Part shown: piece by piece, positions 1-6,963 of the stretch
How the letters are laid out: the number at the start of each line of letters is the position of its first letter
Numbering within the stretch: position 1 is the first letter of the stretch
Assembly: GCA_902799955.1 (NCBI GenBank)
Contig: CADCCQ010000001.1
Coordinates: 1-64,000, forward strand
Source: an uncultured bacterium
GTDB taxonomy: Bacteria; Verrucomicrobiota; Kiritimatiellia; RFP12; UBA1067
Reading direction: 5' to 3'
Length of the DNA: 64,000 nucleotides
Notes under the pieces: generated by a model
Seen by the model: only the letters and a program-made list of their open reading frames with translations
Database searches by the model: none
Told to the model about the DNA's origin: nothing
Position numbers and translations under genes: made by a program

Positions 1-213
1 CACGATCTTGCACAGCACGTGGATGTGGTTGTCCATCACCGTGAACGCCTCCAGGACCACGCCGCTGAACTCGGCGGCGATCCTGATGAGCTCCGCCAGA
101 CGCGTCTTGACCTTCGCCTTGCGAAACAGGAACTGCCTGTTGCACGCTCGTGAAGTGAGATGATAGTATGCGGTCCCGTCCGCCGTGCTCTTCACCCTTG
201 CCGTCCTTGCCAT
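1..213 (-). CDS. REP-associated (Y1, IS200-like) transposase, N-terminal 71 residues, cut by window edge
   Basis: Translated from the ATG at 213, the product starts MARTARVKSTADG and contains YYHLTSRACNRQFLF and then VMDNHIHVLCKIV. The YHLTSR start and the HIH pair are hallmarks of the Y1_Tnp/RAYT family of HUH single-strand transposases, which use a catalytic tyrosine in the part lying beyond the edge. A strong GGGAGGT ribosome binding site sits 6-7 bases before the ATG. Its upstream side faces a gap with six short repeats, the usual neighbourhood of a RAYT. The catalytic Tyr cannot be checked here, so full function is unproven. Confidence 0.8.
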   Translation of the reverse strand, partial: MARTARVKSTADGTAYYHLTSRACNRQFLFRKAKVKTRLAELIRIAAEFSGVVLEAFTVMDNHIHVLCKIV

Positions 214-392
214 TTCTTGTACCTCCCTCTTTGTTCGTTGCATCCGACCGGCATAGTGGCCGCGCGGCACTTCCGCGCAGCCCCGGTCTACGCGATGTAG
301 TCTACCACATTTCACGAAAAAGATTGTAACGCAATTGTAACATCTGGAAAATATTTTTCTCCGCCCCTGCCAACCGCATAATCGCGGCACAC

Positions 393-632
393 GGGGAGAG
401 ACCCCTCTTCATCGATAGGGAGACACCACTTTGTCATGGGTGTTCCGTTACGGGGAGAGACCCTTGTGTTTGGACTTTGGTGTTTGGAGCATTGTTCACA
501 AATCTCAATTGTTCACAATTGCCACCAATACAAATCTCCACCATTATGATTTGTGAACATTTGGGTCTGGCATTGGGGAGAGACCCTGGTGTCACTTGGG
601 GAGAGACCCTTTGACAGGACAGGGAGAGACCC
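393..632. repeat. Six dispersed copies of GGGGAGAGACCC-type repeat
   Basis: Exact copies of GGGGAGAGACCC lie at 393-404, 452-463, 575-586 and 598-609. One-base or small variants lie at 417-427 and 621-632. Spacing is irregular (12 to 112 bases), so this is not a CRISPR array. Because the copies lie just upstream of a RAYT gene, they may be its REP-like substrate; that is inference. Confidence 0.75.
492..521. repeat. 30-bp dispersed repeat, copy 1
   Basis: The segment carries two TTCACAA motifs around a central CAATTG. It matches 3761-3790 at 26 of 30 positions. The two copies lie on either side of the ABC transporter pair at 713-3729. A related TTGTGAACAA occurs near 26810, upstream of an oxidoreductase gene. 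Confidence 0.6.
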
Positions 633-643
633 TGGTACTACTG

Positions 644-693
644 ACAAGATGGCGCTGGTGATGACGAATGAAATGAATACAAGATGGCGCTGG
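644..693. repeat. Two direct copies of ACAAGATGGCGCTGG
   Basis: Identical 15-mers lie at 644-658 and 679-693. The second is followed by GCGAATGG, a string that also forms the outer arms of the inverted repeat at 61473-61588, next to an AAGATGGCG. This hints at a common element family. Confidence 0.55.
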
Positions 694-712
694 CGAATGG
701 AATGGGGAGCAG

Positions 713-3019
713 TTAGGCGAGGTGCCGTCTGCGGGCGATGATGGCGAGTGAGGCGGGGACGGCGACTGCAAGGGCGAACGCAAGCGCGGAAGCAGCGCCT
801 ATCGCGATTTCCGTCCATGGCACCGCAAAGCTCGCCGGCAGGCCCCAGTTGGCCATCGCCTTTCGAGTAGCGAAAGTGAAGAGCCACCCGGCGGGCGCGC
901 CGCCGACAAGCCCCAAGGCAATTCCCGCGATGGAAGTCCTGATCGCTTCGCCAGCAAGACGCATGGCAAGATACGAACGCGTGGCGCCAACGGCCCTTAG
1001 CACGGCGAACTCGCGGCGGCGGGCGTCCGCGCTTGCGACAAGCATCGCGACAAGGCCGATGGCCATCACCGCGACGAAAATGAACGGCACCTTCGCCATC
1101 GCGCCGATTATGCTGTTGCCGTGCGCAAGCGTCCCGTCAGAGACCTCGTCCCGCGAATGAAGGCGCACGGCATTGCCGAAGACCTCGCCGGCGTCGCCGG
1201 CGCGGCATCCACCGCCAAGGGCGGCAGCAATAGCGGATTCCACCTTGCGTCCGGCCTCGAACACGCCGTGCTTCGCCAGGAAACCGGGGTCGTAGTCGAG
1301 CCAGAGATGGGTCATGGGGACATGCTGCTGCGGCCTTGGATCGGCGGCGGCTAAAGTGTCAAAGCCGACGAAGACCGGTCCGTCGGTGTGCACGGGCATT
1401 CCACCCATTCCGCGGAGGAGTCCGCGGCTCGTGACCATGTGCCAGTTCAAGTCGACGACGCCGACTATCTTGAGGCGCATCTTCAGTCCGACGCCGCAGT
1501 CGAGCTGGACGAAATCGCCTAGATGGAGCGAACGTGCGCGCGCCATCATCTCGGTGATTATGCAGGCGTCGGATGAGGCAATCGCCTTCTGTGCATCCTC
1601 GCGGCTGCCTTCGACGAAACGGAAGCCGGGAAGGTAGTCGCTGGCAAGGAGGAGAGCGTTTCGGTACGCCTTGCGCGGGCCGCCGCGGCCTCTACGGCCC
1701 ATGCCCATGGCGGGGCGTCCCCCGCCGGCGGGCCGCCCGCCGGCACGTCTTTCCGCCGGACGCGCGCCTTCACGTTCGGTGCGCACATCGGGGGACTTCG
1801 CGTCGGACGCCATTCTGTCTTTCCCTCCTGCTCGGCGTCCACCAGGCATCTGGAGCTCCTCAAGCGGATCGAAATTGACCTGAAGTGGCTGGAGTTCCGC
1901 AATGTGTCGGACGCCTTCAATTCCGCGCAGCTTGTCAATGTCGAACGAGGAAGCACCCTTCGGAAGAATCGATACGATGGCGTCCGGCCATTCCGGCGAA
2001 GGGACGAAGGCGCACATCAGCGACGAGCCCCAGACCTCGACGGCGACAAAGGCACCAAAGCCAAACGCGAAAGAGACGATCATTCCAATGTGGCGGCTTC
2101 TCGGAGGCATTAGGCTCGCGGCCTCCAGCGGGCGCACCGAGAGTGCACTCTTCATTGCAATCAACGTGGCGGCAAGCGCGAGAATCGGCATTGCCGCCGC
2201 GCATATCGCAATTGCCGGGCACGACACAGCAGCCCCTGCCGGAAACACCGTGCGTTCGAAAGCGGCGTACGAGTGTATAGACGCGGCGGCGACAAGCGAG
2301 CCAAGCACGAGCCCCGCCGCTGAAAGAAGTAGCGCCTCCGCGAAGACGCGGGCGACAACGCCGCTTCGCGTCATGCCGACGACGCGGAGGAGCGCGATCT
2401 CGCGGCGCCTCGCCTCGACGGAGAGGAGCAGCGTGTTCACGAGCAGCCCGAACGCGGTGAGCGCGGCGGCCCAAAGAAGGAGCATCTTCGACTTGTCGAT
2501 GTTGCGTCCCTCGTCAGTGACGAACCCGGGAGCCAGGTCGTCAACGGACGGCGCGGCGAAAGACGTCCACTCCTCGCCTATCTTCGCGGCGGTCTCCGGC
2601 GAGACGAATGCGTTTGGATAAGGCGCGGCGCGCGAGACGGGGCGGCTCCAGTCGATTACCTCGGAAATCTTCAGAGTGTATGCGCCCTTCTCGCCGACGA
2701 GCGTCAGGTCCGAGCCAACGGGCGGCGCCGGGAGGCGGCGCTGCGCGAAAAGCGCACGGGTGACGGCGATGCCGTCTACGCCACGCCGCGTGGCGACGAC
2801 GGCGGACATCGGCGGGCCTTGCATGACGTGTCCGCCAGGGCGGTAGTCAAGGGCCATACGGGCGACCATCGCCCCACGCTCCACGGGGACGGCCTTCAGA
2901 AGCGATTCGGCGAGCCTCGGGGCCTGCGCGTCGTTCGTCGCAACGAGCGACTTCATGAAGACAACGGCGCCGACGGCCGCCGCGACGCCGAGGACGGCGC
3001 ACCAATGGCGGGCCTTCAC
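713..3019 (-). CDS. FtsX/MacB-like ABC transporter permease with two permease modules
   Basis: A 768-residue membrane protein that should work with the ATPase encoded just upstream, in the type VII (MacB/LolCDE-like) ABC class that moves lipoproteins, peptides or drugs across the envelope. An N-terminal membrane segment (about 8-27) is followed by an extracytoplasmic domain. A three-helix FtsX block spans about 175-310, with SVEARRREIALLRVVGMTR as its cytoplasmic signature. A second extracytoplasmic domain follows, then a final three-helix block whose signature is ADARRREFAVLRAVGATR. The two blocks are therefore an internal duplication. The ATG overlaps the ATPase stop by 4 bases, so the two are translationally coupled. 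Residues of about 405-465 are a low-complexity Arg/Gly/Ala/Pro stretch with a perfect 9-3-9 hairpin in the DNA (1724-1744). Substrate unknown. Confidence 0.85.
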   Translation of the reverse strand: MKARHWCAVLGVAAAVGAVVFMKSLVATNDAQAPRLAESLLKAVPVERGAMVARMALDYRPGGHVMQGPPMSAVVATRRGVDGIAVTRALFAQRRLPAPPVGSDLTLVGEKGAYTLKISEVIDWSRPVSRAAPYPNAFVSPETAAKIGEEWTSFAAPSVDDLAPGFVTDEGRNIDKSKMLLLWAAALTAFGLLVNTLLLSVEARRREIALLRVVGMTRSGVVARVFAEALLLSAAGLVLGSLVAAASIHSYAAFERTVFPAGAAVSCPAIAICAAAMPILALAATLIAMKSALSVRPLEAASLMPPRSRHIGMIVSFAFGFGAFVAVEVWGSSLMCAFVPSPEWPDAIVSILPKGASSFDIDKLRGIEGVRHIAELQPLQVNFDPLEELQMPGGRRAGGKDRMASDAKSPDVRTEREGARPAERRAGGRPAGGGRPAMGMGRRGRGGPRKAYRNALLLASDYLPGFRFVEGSREDAQKAIASSDACIITEMMARARSLHLGDFVQLDCGVGLKMRLKIVGVVDLNWHMVTSRGLLRGMGGMPVHTDGPVFVGFDTLAAADPRPQQHVPMTHLWLDYDPGFLAKHGVFEAGRKVESAIAAALGGGCRAGDAGEVFGNAVRLHSRDEVSDGTLAHGNSIIGAMAKVPFIFVAVMAIGLVAMLVASADARRREFAVLRAVGATRSYLAMRLAGEAIRTSIAGIALGLVGGAPAGWLFTFATRKAMANWGLPASFAVPWTEIAIGAASALAFALAVAVPASLAIIARRRHLA

Positions 3020-3729
3020 CTGCAGTTCTCCAGATAGAGCCTCGAGACAAGCGCGGCGTCGCCATGAGTCTCGCAGGACGCGGCGATAACGCCGCCAGAG
3101 AGGAAATGCACCTTCGTCGCCGTCGCCGCGACGACGGGATCGTGCGTCACCAGCAAAATGGCGCTTCTCTCCGTTTCGTTTAGCTGCCTAAGCAGTGTGC
3201 AGAGCGACTTGGACGCCTCGGCGTCGAGGTTGCCGGTAGGCTCGTCGGCTAGGACGACCTCCGGCTCCATCAAAAGCGCGCGCGCGACGGCGACGCGCTG
3301 TCGTTCGCCGCCGGAGAGCTCGATGCACCTGGAGCCAAGGCGTCCATCAAGGCCGAGCGCGCAGGCAAGCTTCTCCAGTCGCTCCGCAGGGACCTTGGCG
3401 CCGTCAAGCCTGGCGGGGAGGAGTATGTTGTCGCGGACAGTCTTGTCGTCAAGGAGGTTGAACGCCTGGAACACGACACCGACGTGGCGGCGGCGGAACT
3501 TAGCGGCGGCGGCATCGCTCATTCGCACCACGTCGCGTCCGCCTACGGACATCTCGCCGGAGTCGGCGGGGACGAGACCGGAGGCGATGTGGAGGAACGT
3601 GGACTTTCCGCTTCCGCTTGGCCCCATCAGCGCCTCGAAGCTCCCCTCTCCGACGGAAAGGTCCAACCCCTTCAGAACCTCGCGTCCGCCATAGCTCTTC
3701 TTCAAACCCGTCGCCTTCAACGCCTCCAT
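3016..3729 (-). CDS. ABC transporter ATP-binding protein, MacB/LolD type
   Basis: A 237-residue cytoplasmic ATPase that energises the permease encoded downstream. Walker A reads GPSGSGKS (about 36-43), the ABC signature is LSGGERQRVAVARAL, and Walker B runs into LADEPTGNLD, the variant typical of LolD/MacB/FtsE ATPases. Length is normal for the family. The stop codon overlaps the permease ATG by 4 bases. The 105-bp gap upstream, before the oppC-like gene, holds the second copy of the TTCACAA repeat, so a separate promoter is possible but not evident. Confidence 0.93.
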   Translation of the reverse strand: MEALKATGLKKSYGGREVLKGLDLSVGEGSFEALMGPSGSGKSTFLHIASGLVPADSGEMSVGGRDVVRMSDAAAAKFRRRHVGVVFQAFNLLDDKTVRDNILLPARLDGAKVPAERLEKLACALGLDGRLGSRCIELSGGERQRVAVARALLMEPEVVLADEPTGNLDAEASKSLCTLLRQLNETERSAILLVTHDPVVAATATKVHFLSGGVIAASCETHGDAALVSRLYLENCR

Positions 3730-3760
3730 TGCCTATCTCCTGTTGTTGTCATTATCTTCA

Positions 3761-3790
3761 ATGTTCACAAATGCCAATTGTTCACAAATG
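3761..3790. repeat. 30-bp dispersed repeat, copy 2
   Basis: Matches 492-521 at 26 of 30 bases, in the same orientation. It lies in the 105-bp gap upstream of the ABC ATPase gene, whereas copy 1 lies beyond the end of the permease gene. The pair thus brackets the two-gene ABC unit. Confidence 0.6.
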
Positions 3791-3834
3791 TCATAATTGA
3801 CACAACTACAAACATCTGGTATTTGCAAAGCGAA

Positions 3835-4698
3835 TCACCTTTCGCTCCTCAAAGCCGGATCGAGCCTGTCGCGAAGGTAGTCCGCTAGGTGGTTGAACAC
3901 CAGCACAAGCACAAGTATGGCGAGCGTGGTGAATGTCATCTCCCACCAGACGCCCTGCCAGAGGCGCATTCTCGCGTTGTTTATCATTACGCCCCAGCTC
4001 GGTTCGCCCTGCACTCCGATGCCGAGGAACGAGATGAAGACCTCGGTCGAGACGGCGGACGGGAAGCGGATGGAGAACTGTATGAGAATGATGTGCGCGA
4101 CATTTGGCAGGACATGCCGGAACATTATCCTGGCATGGGAATAGCCGAGGGTCTTCGCGGCGAGAACGTACGCCCTGGACGACTGCTTCATCACCTCTGC
4201 GCGGACGGTTCGGCACACGCCGACCCACGTGGTGAGGCCGATGCCAAGGTATATACCGAGAAGGCCCTTACCGACGACAAGGGATATCGCGAGGATGAAG
4301 AGAAGCCCCGGCATCGACGCTACGGTAGCCGACAACCATACGACTATTGAGTCCGTTTTGCCTCCGAAGTAGCCGCCGAGAAGTCCAAGGAGGACGCCGA
4401 GCGGGATGGCGATCAGCGAAGTCATCACGCCGACGTGGAACGCGATACGCGTACCCTGCACAAGACGGGCGGCGACGGACCGCCCCAGGTTGTCGGTCCC
4501 CAGAATGAAGCGGGACGACTGGTCGGCGGGATCCTTCGAGAGCGGCGGGAGGTATCGCGCGTCGAGGCGCACCTGGTTGTACCCGGCCGTGACGTCCCTG
4601 GCAGCCGCGACGCGGTACTGGACCTCGCCGTATATCGCGGCGACTAGGTACATCGCGAGGACCGCGAGACAGAGTTTGACGGAAAACTTCAAAGCCAC
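3835..4698 (-). CDS. Peptide/nickel-type ABC permease, OppC/DppC family
   Basis: A 287-residue inner-membrane permease of the oligopeptide type. The N-terminal membrane segment (about 7-25) is followed by a periplasmic stretch containing ILGTDNLGRS, the conserved motif of OppC/DppC proteins. The cytoplasmic EAA loop reads AAKTLGYSHARIMFRHVLPN. A C-terminal helix (FTTLAILVLVLVFNHLADYL) completes the fold. The expected OppB partner, ATPases and binding protein are not adjacent. Its start overlaps the broken cmk by 10 bases, so it is probably read through from lpxD/cmk. Substrate cannot be deduced. Confidence 0.9.
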   Translation of the reverse strand: MALKFSVKLCLAVLAMYLVAAIYGEVQYRVAAARDVTAGYNQVRLDARYLPPLSKDPADQSSRFILGTDNLGRSVAARLVQGTRIAFHVGVMTSLIAIPLGVLLGLLGGYFGGKTDSIVVWLSATVASMPGLLFILAISLVVGKGLLGIYLGIGLTTWVGVCRTVRAEVMKQSSRAYVLAAKTLGYSHARIMFRHVLPNVAHIILIQFSIRFPSAVSTEVFISFLGIGVQGEPSWGVMINNARMRLWQGVWWEMTFTTLAILVLVLVFNHLADYLRDRLDPALRSER

Positions 4699-5313
4699 TC
4701 GCGAGGTAGGGATGAGAGAACAGCCTCGACGACCTCCGCCAAAGTCATGTTGCTCGAATCGATCTCCACGGCGCCGTCCGCCTTTCTAAGAGGCGCGACG
4801 GCCCGGGTTGAGTCAATGGCGTCGCGGGCGAGGAGGGACGCCTTCACGGCGTCCGTCGTCTGGTTCGCGATGCCCTTCTCGGTCTCCTCCTTCTGGCGGC
4901 GGCGTGCCCTGGCCTCGGCGGACGCGGTGAGGTAGAACCTCGCGGGGGAGTCCGGGAACACGGCAGTCGTGATGTCCCTGCCCTCGACGACTAGGTTCCC
5001 GAAGCGCATCATTCCGCGCAGAAGCGCGGTGATGCGGTCTCGGACGGGCTTCTCGCGCGCGACCTCGGAGGTGTGCGCGTTGATGTCGGGAGTCCTTATG
5101 CGGTTGCCGGGCTCCTCGCCTCCGACGTAGTAGGCGATGCGCCCGTTCTCCGGGCGGCACTCGATATCCACGGTCTCGGAGAACGCCGCGATGGCGGCGG
5201 GGCTGGTAGTGTCGACGCCATGGACGAGGCACTGCCAGGTGACGATCCTCTATGCGCGAGACGCTCGACTTTCCGGCGCCGCTGGGTCCGTCTATAGCTA
5301 TTACGTTCGCCAT
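4689..5313 (-). pseudogene. cmk: Cytidylate kinase with an internal deletion and frameshift
   Basis: The N-terminus, from ATG 5313, reads MANVIAIDGPSGAGKSSVSR, a textbook Cmk P-loop. Sequence similarity then jumps to another frame, which reads RIVTWQCLVHGVDTTSPAA and continues through VEGRDITTAVFPDS to the end. The missing stretch should contain the DTGAMYR motif that binds CMP. The remaining 625 bases are about 50 short of a normal 225-codon gene, so a deletion of roughly 50 bases near 5260 explains both the gap and the frameshift. It begins 1 base after the lpxD stop and overlaps oppC. Because cmk is normally needed for CMP/dCMP phosphorylation, an assembly error is a real alternative to true gene loss. 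Confidence 0.85.
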
Positions 5314-5314
5314 C

Positions 5315-6355
5315 TCACTTCGCCCCTTCCACGGCGGCCATCTGCGCCTTCAACTCCTTGACCTCGGCCTTGAGCTTGGCTACCATCTTCGGGAGAAGCA
5401 TCCTTGCGCCGAACTCCTTCATCGACTCCGCGGGGGCGCCGATGACGTACTTTACGGAGCCGTCGAGCGTCTGCGGGACGCCGGCCTGAGGCCCGACCTG
5501 AACGCCGTCGGCGATCTTGATGTGACCGGAGATCCCGGCCTGCGCCCAGATGAGGCAGCCGTAGCCGATCTCGGTGGAGCCGGCGATGCCGGACTGAGCG
5601 ATAAGCCCCGAGTAGCCCTTGACCTTGACGTTGTGTCCGATCTGCACGAGGCTGTCGATCTTCGTCATCGGCCCGATGTAGGTGCGCCCGATGCGTGCGC
5701 GGTCGACGGTAGTGTTGGATCCGATCTCGACGCCATCGCCGATCTCGACAATGCCGAGCTGCGGGATCTTCTCTATGAAGACCGAACCGTCCTCGCGGCG
5801 TCCGTTGTTGAAGCCGTAGCCGTCGCCACCGAGCCTCACGCCGCAGTGGATAATGCAGTCCGCGCCGACGATCGTCCCTTCGCGGAGCGTCACCTGGGGA
5901 TAGATGTGGGTGTGCCGTCCGACGCGGCACCCCTCGCCGATGAAGACCTGCGCCTCGATCACCGCGCCGTCGGCTATGACTGCGCCCTTCTCGATGACGG
6001 TGAACGGGCCGACATGGACGCCTTCGCCCAGTTTTGCGGACGGGTCGACGATGGCGGACGGGTGGACGCCCGGGGCGCGCACTGGCTCAGGCGGCGCGAA
6101 CATCTTCGCGGCGGCCATGCATGCGTGGTTGGGGTCGTCGACGCGGATTATGGAGCAAGGCGCGCCGTGGCTCCAGTCGCGCGGCAGAAGGACCGCGGAC
6201 GCCTTCGTGGACTCGACGAGCCGGACGTGCTTCGGGTCCTTGCAGAAGCTCAGATCCCCCGGGCGCGCCTCCTCGAGGCCGCCGCACGCGACAAGCTCGA
6301 CGTCCTCGCCCTCAAGCGAACCGCCGAGGACCGAGGCAAGCTCACTTGCCTTCAT
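5315..6355 (-). CDS. lpxD: UDP-3-O-acylglucosamine N-acyltransferase
   Basis: A 346-residue enzyme that adds the N-linked acyl chain to UDP-3-O-acyl-glucosamine, the third step of lipid A synthesis. The N-terminal uridine-binding domain (about 1-100) precedes a long left-handed beta-helix of hexapeptide repeats. The catalytic His lies in the loop [10 protein letters not shown], matching the GHN motif of E. coli LpxD. A C-terminal coiled helix ([19 protein letters not shown]) fits the trimer-capping helix. It overlaps the upstream skp-like gene by 14 bases and ends 1 base before cmk. Its presence implies an LPS-type outer membrane. Confidence 0.95.
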   Translation of the reverse strand: MKASELASVLGGSLEGEDVELVACGGLEEARPGDLSFCKDPKHVRLVESTKASAVLLPRDWSHGAPCSIIRVDDPNHACMAAAKMFAPPEPVRAPGVHPSAIVDPSAKLGEGVHVGPFTVIEKGAVIADGAVIEAQVFIGEGCRVGRHTHIYPQVTLREGTIVGADCIIHCGVRLGGDGYGFNNGRREDGSVFIEKIPQLGIVEIGDGVEIGSNTTVDRARIGRTYIGPMTKIDSLVQIGHNVKVKGYSGLIAQSGIAGSTEIGYGCLIWAQAGISGHIKIADGVQVGPQAGVPQTLDGSVKYVIGAPAESMKEFGARMLLPKMVAKLKAEVKELKAQMAAVEGAK

Positions 6356-6908
6356 TCTTCATCTTCTCCCTGGCGGCCTTCGGGTCAACGCCCATCTCCT
6401 TGAGCACCGCGTCGGTGACGTCCAGGTCCTTGGAGTGGAAGATCGCCGCGGCGGAGTCGAGGATGAGGTCGTATCCGTTCTTGCTGGCGAACGTGGTGAT
6501 CTTCTTCTTGAGGTCGCTTGCCTGGCCCTTCAGGAGCTTCGACTCGAGGTCGGAGAGCTGCTGCTGGTTGCGCATCGTTTCATCGCGCAGCCTCTGCTGG
6601 GCCTGGATGAAGCGCTTCTGGACCCCGGCCAGCTCGCGCTCCGCCTTCTCCTTGGCGGACTGCGAGACGAGGGGGTTCTTCAGCTCGTCGGCTATCTTCT
6701 TGCCCTCTTCCTGTATGCGGTCTATTTCGTCGCGTATACCGTCGAGCTGGCGGCGGTAGTCGGCCTCGGTGCTCTTGAGGAGCTCCTTGTTGGACTCGTA
6801 GCTGGCGTGGTTGCGCACGAGTATGAACATGTCGACTGTGCCGATCTTCAAGTCTCCGAACGCGGTGACGGCGGCCGCGAGAGCGGCGGCAAGCATAATC
6901 TTCTTCAT
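6342..6908 (-). CDS. OmpH/Skp-like periplasmic chaperone
   Basis: About 188 residues from the ATG at 6908, chosen because [18 protein letters not shown] is a clean signal peptide and an AGGAAAA stretch lies just upstream. The mature part opens with [15 protein letters not shown], the typical OmpH core strand. It continues as a long charged coiled coil (about 35-135), the tentacle of Skp trimers that holds unfolded outer-membrane proteins. The end folds back to the core ([15 protein letters not shown]). Position between bamA and lpxD is the standard context for this family. Confidence 0.9.
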   Translation of the reverse strand: MKKIMLAAALAAAVTAFGDLKIGTVDMFILVRNHASYESNKELLKSTEADYRRQLDGIRDEIDRIQEEGKKIADELKNPLVSQSAKEKAERELAGVQKRFIQAQQRLRDETMRNQQQLSDLESKLLKGQASDLKKKITTFASKNGYDLILDSAAAIFHSKDLDVTDAVLKEMGVDPKAAREKMKNEGK

Positions 6909-6963
6909 TTTCTTTTTCCTTTTCCTGTTTTGTGTTTTCAATCAAAGCCTGATCAAGACCTCG

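Larger units (their letters stand above)
214..712. other. 499-bp gene-free gap rich in short repeats
   Basis: No credible gene lies between the RAYT start and the permease stop. The gap holds six copies of a GGGGAGAGACCC-type repeat, a 30-bp element with a second copy at 3761-3790, an inverted pair of TTCACAAATC (494-503 and 549-558), and two 15-bp direct repeats (644-658 and 679-693). Small ORFs here have no family resemblance and are built from the repeats. Confidence 0.6.

Noticed and set aside
393..632. GGGGAGAGACCC copies as a CRISPR array
   Set aside because: Units are 12 bases, spacing is irregular and no cas genes are present.
1724..1744. Perfect 9-3-9 hairpin in the permease gene as another palindromic element
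   Set aside because: Geometry fits, but the flanking CTAC and the shared tail are absent, and an Arg/Gly/Pro-rich GC tract gives such pairing by chance.
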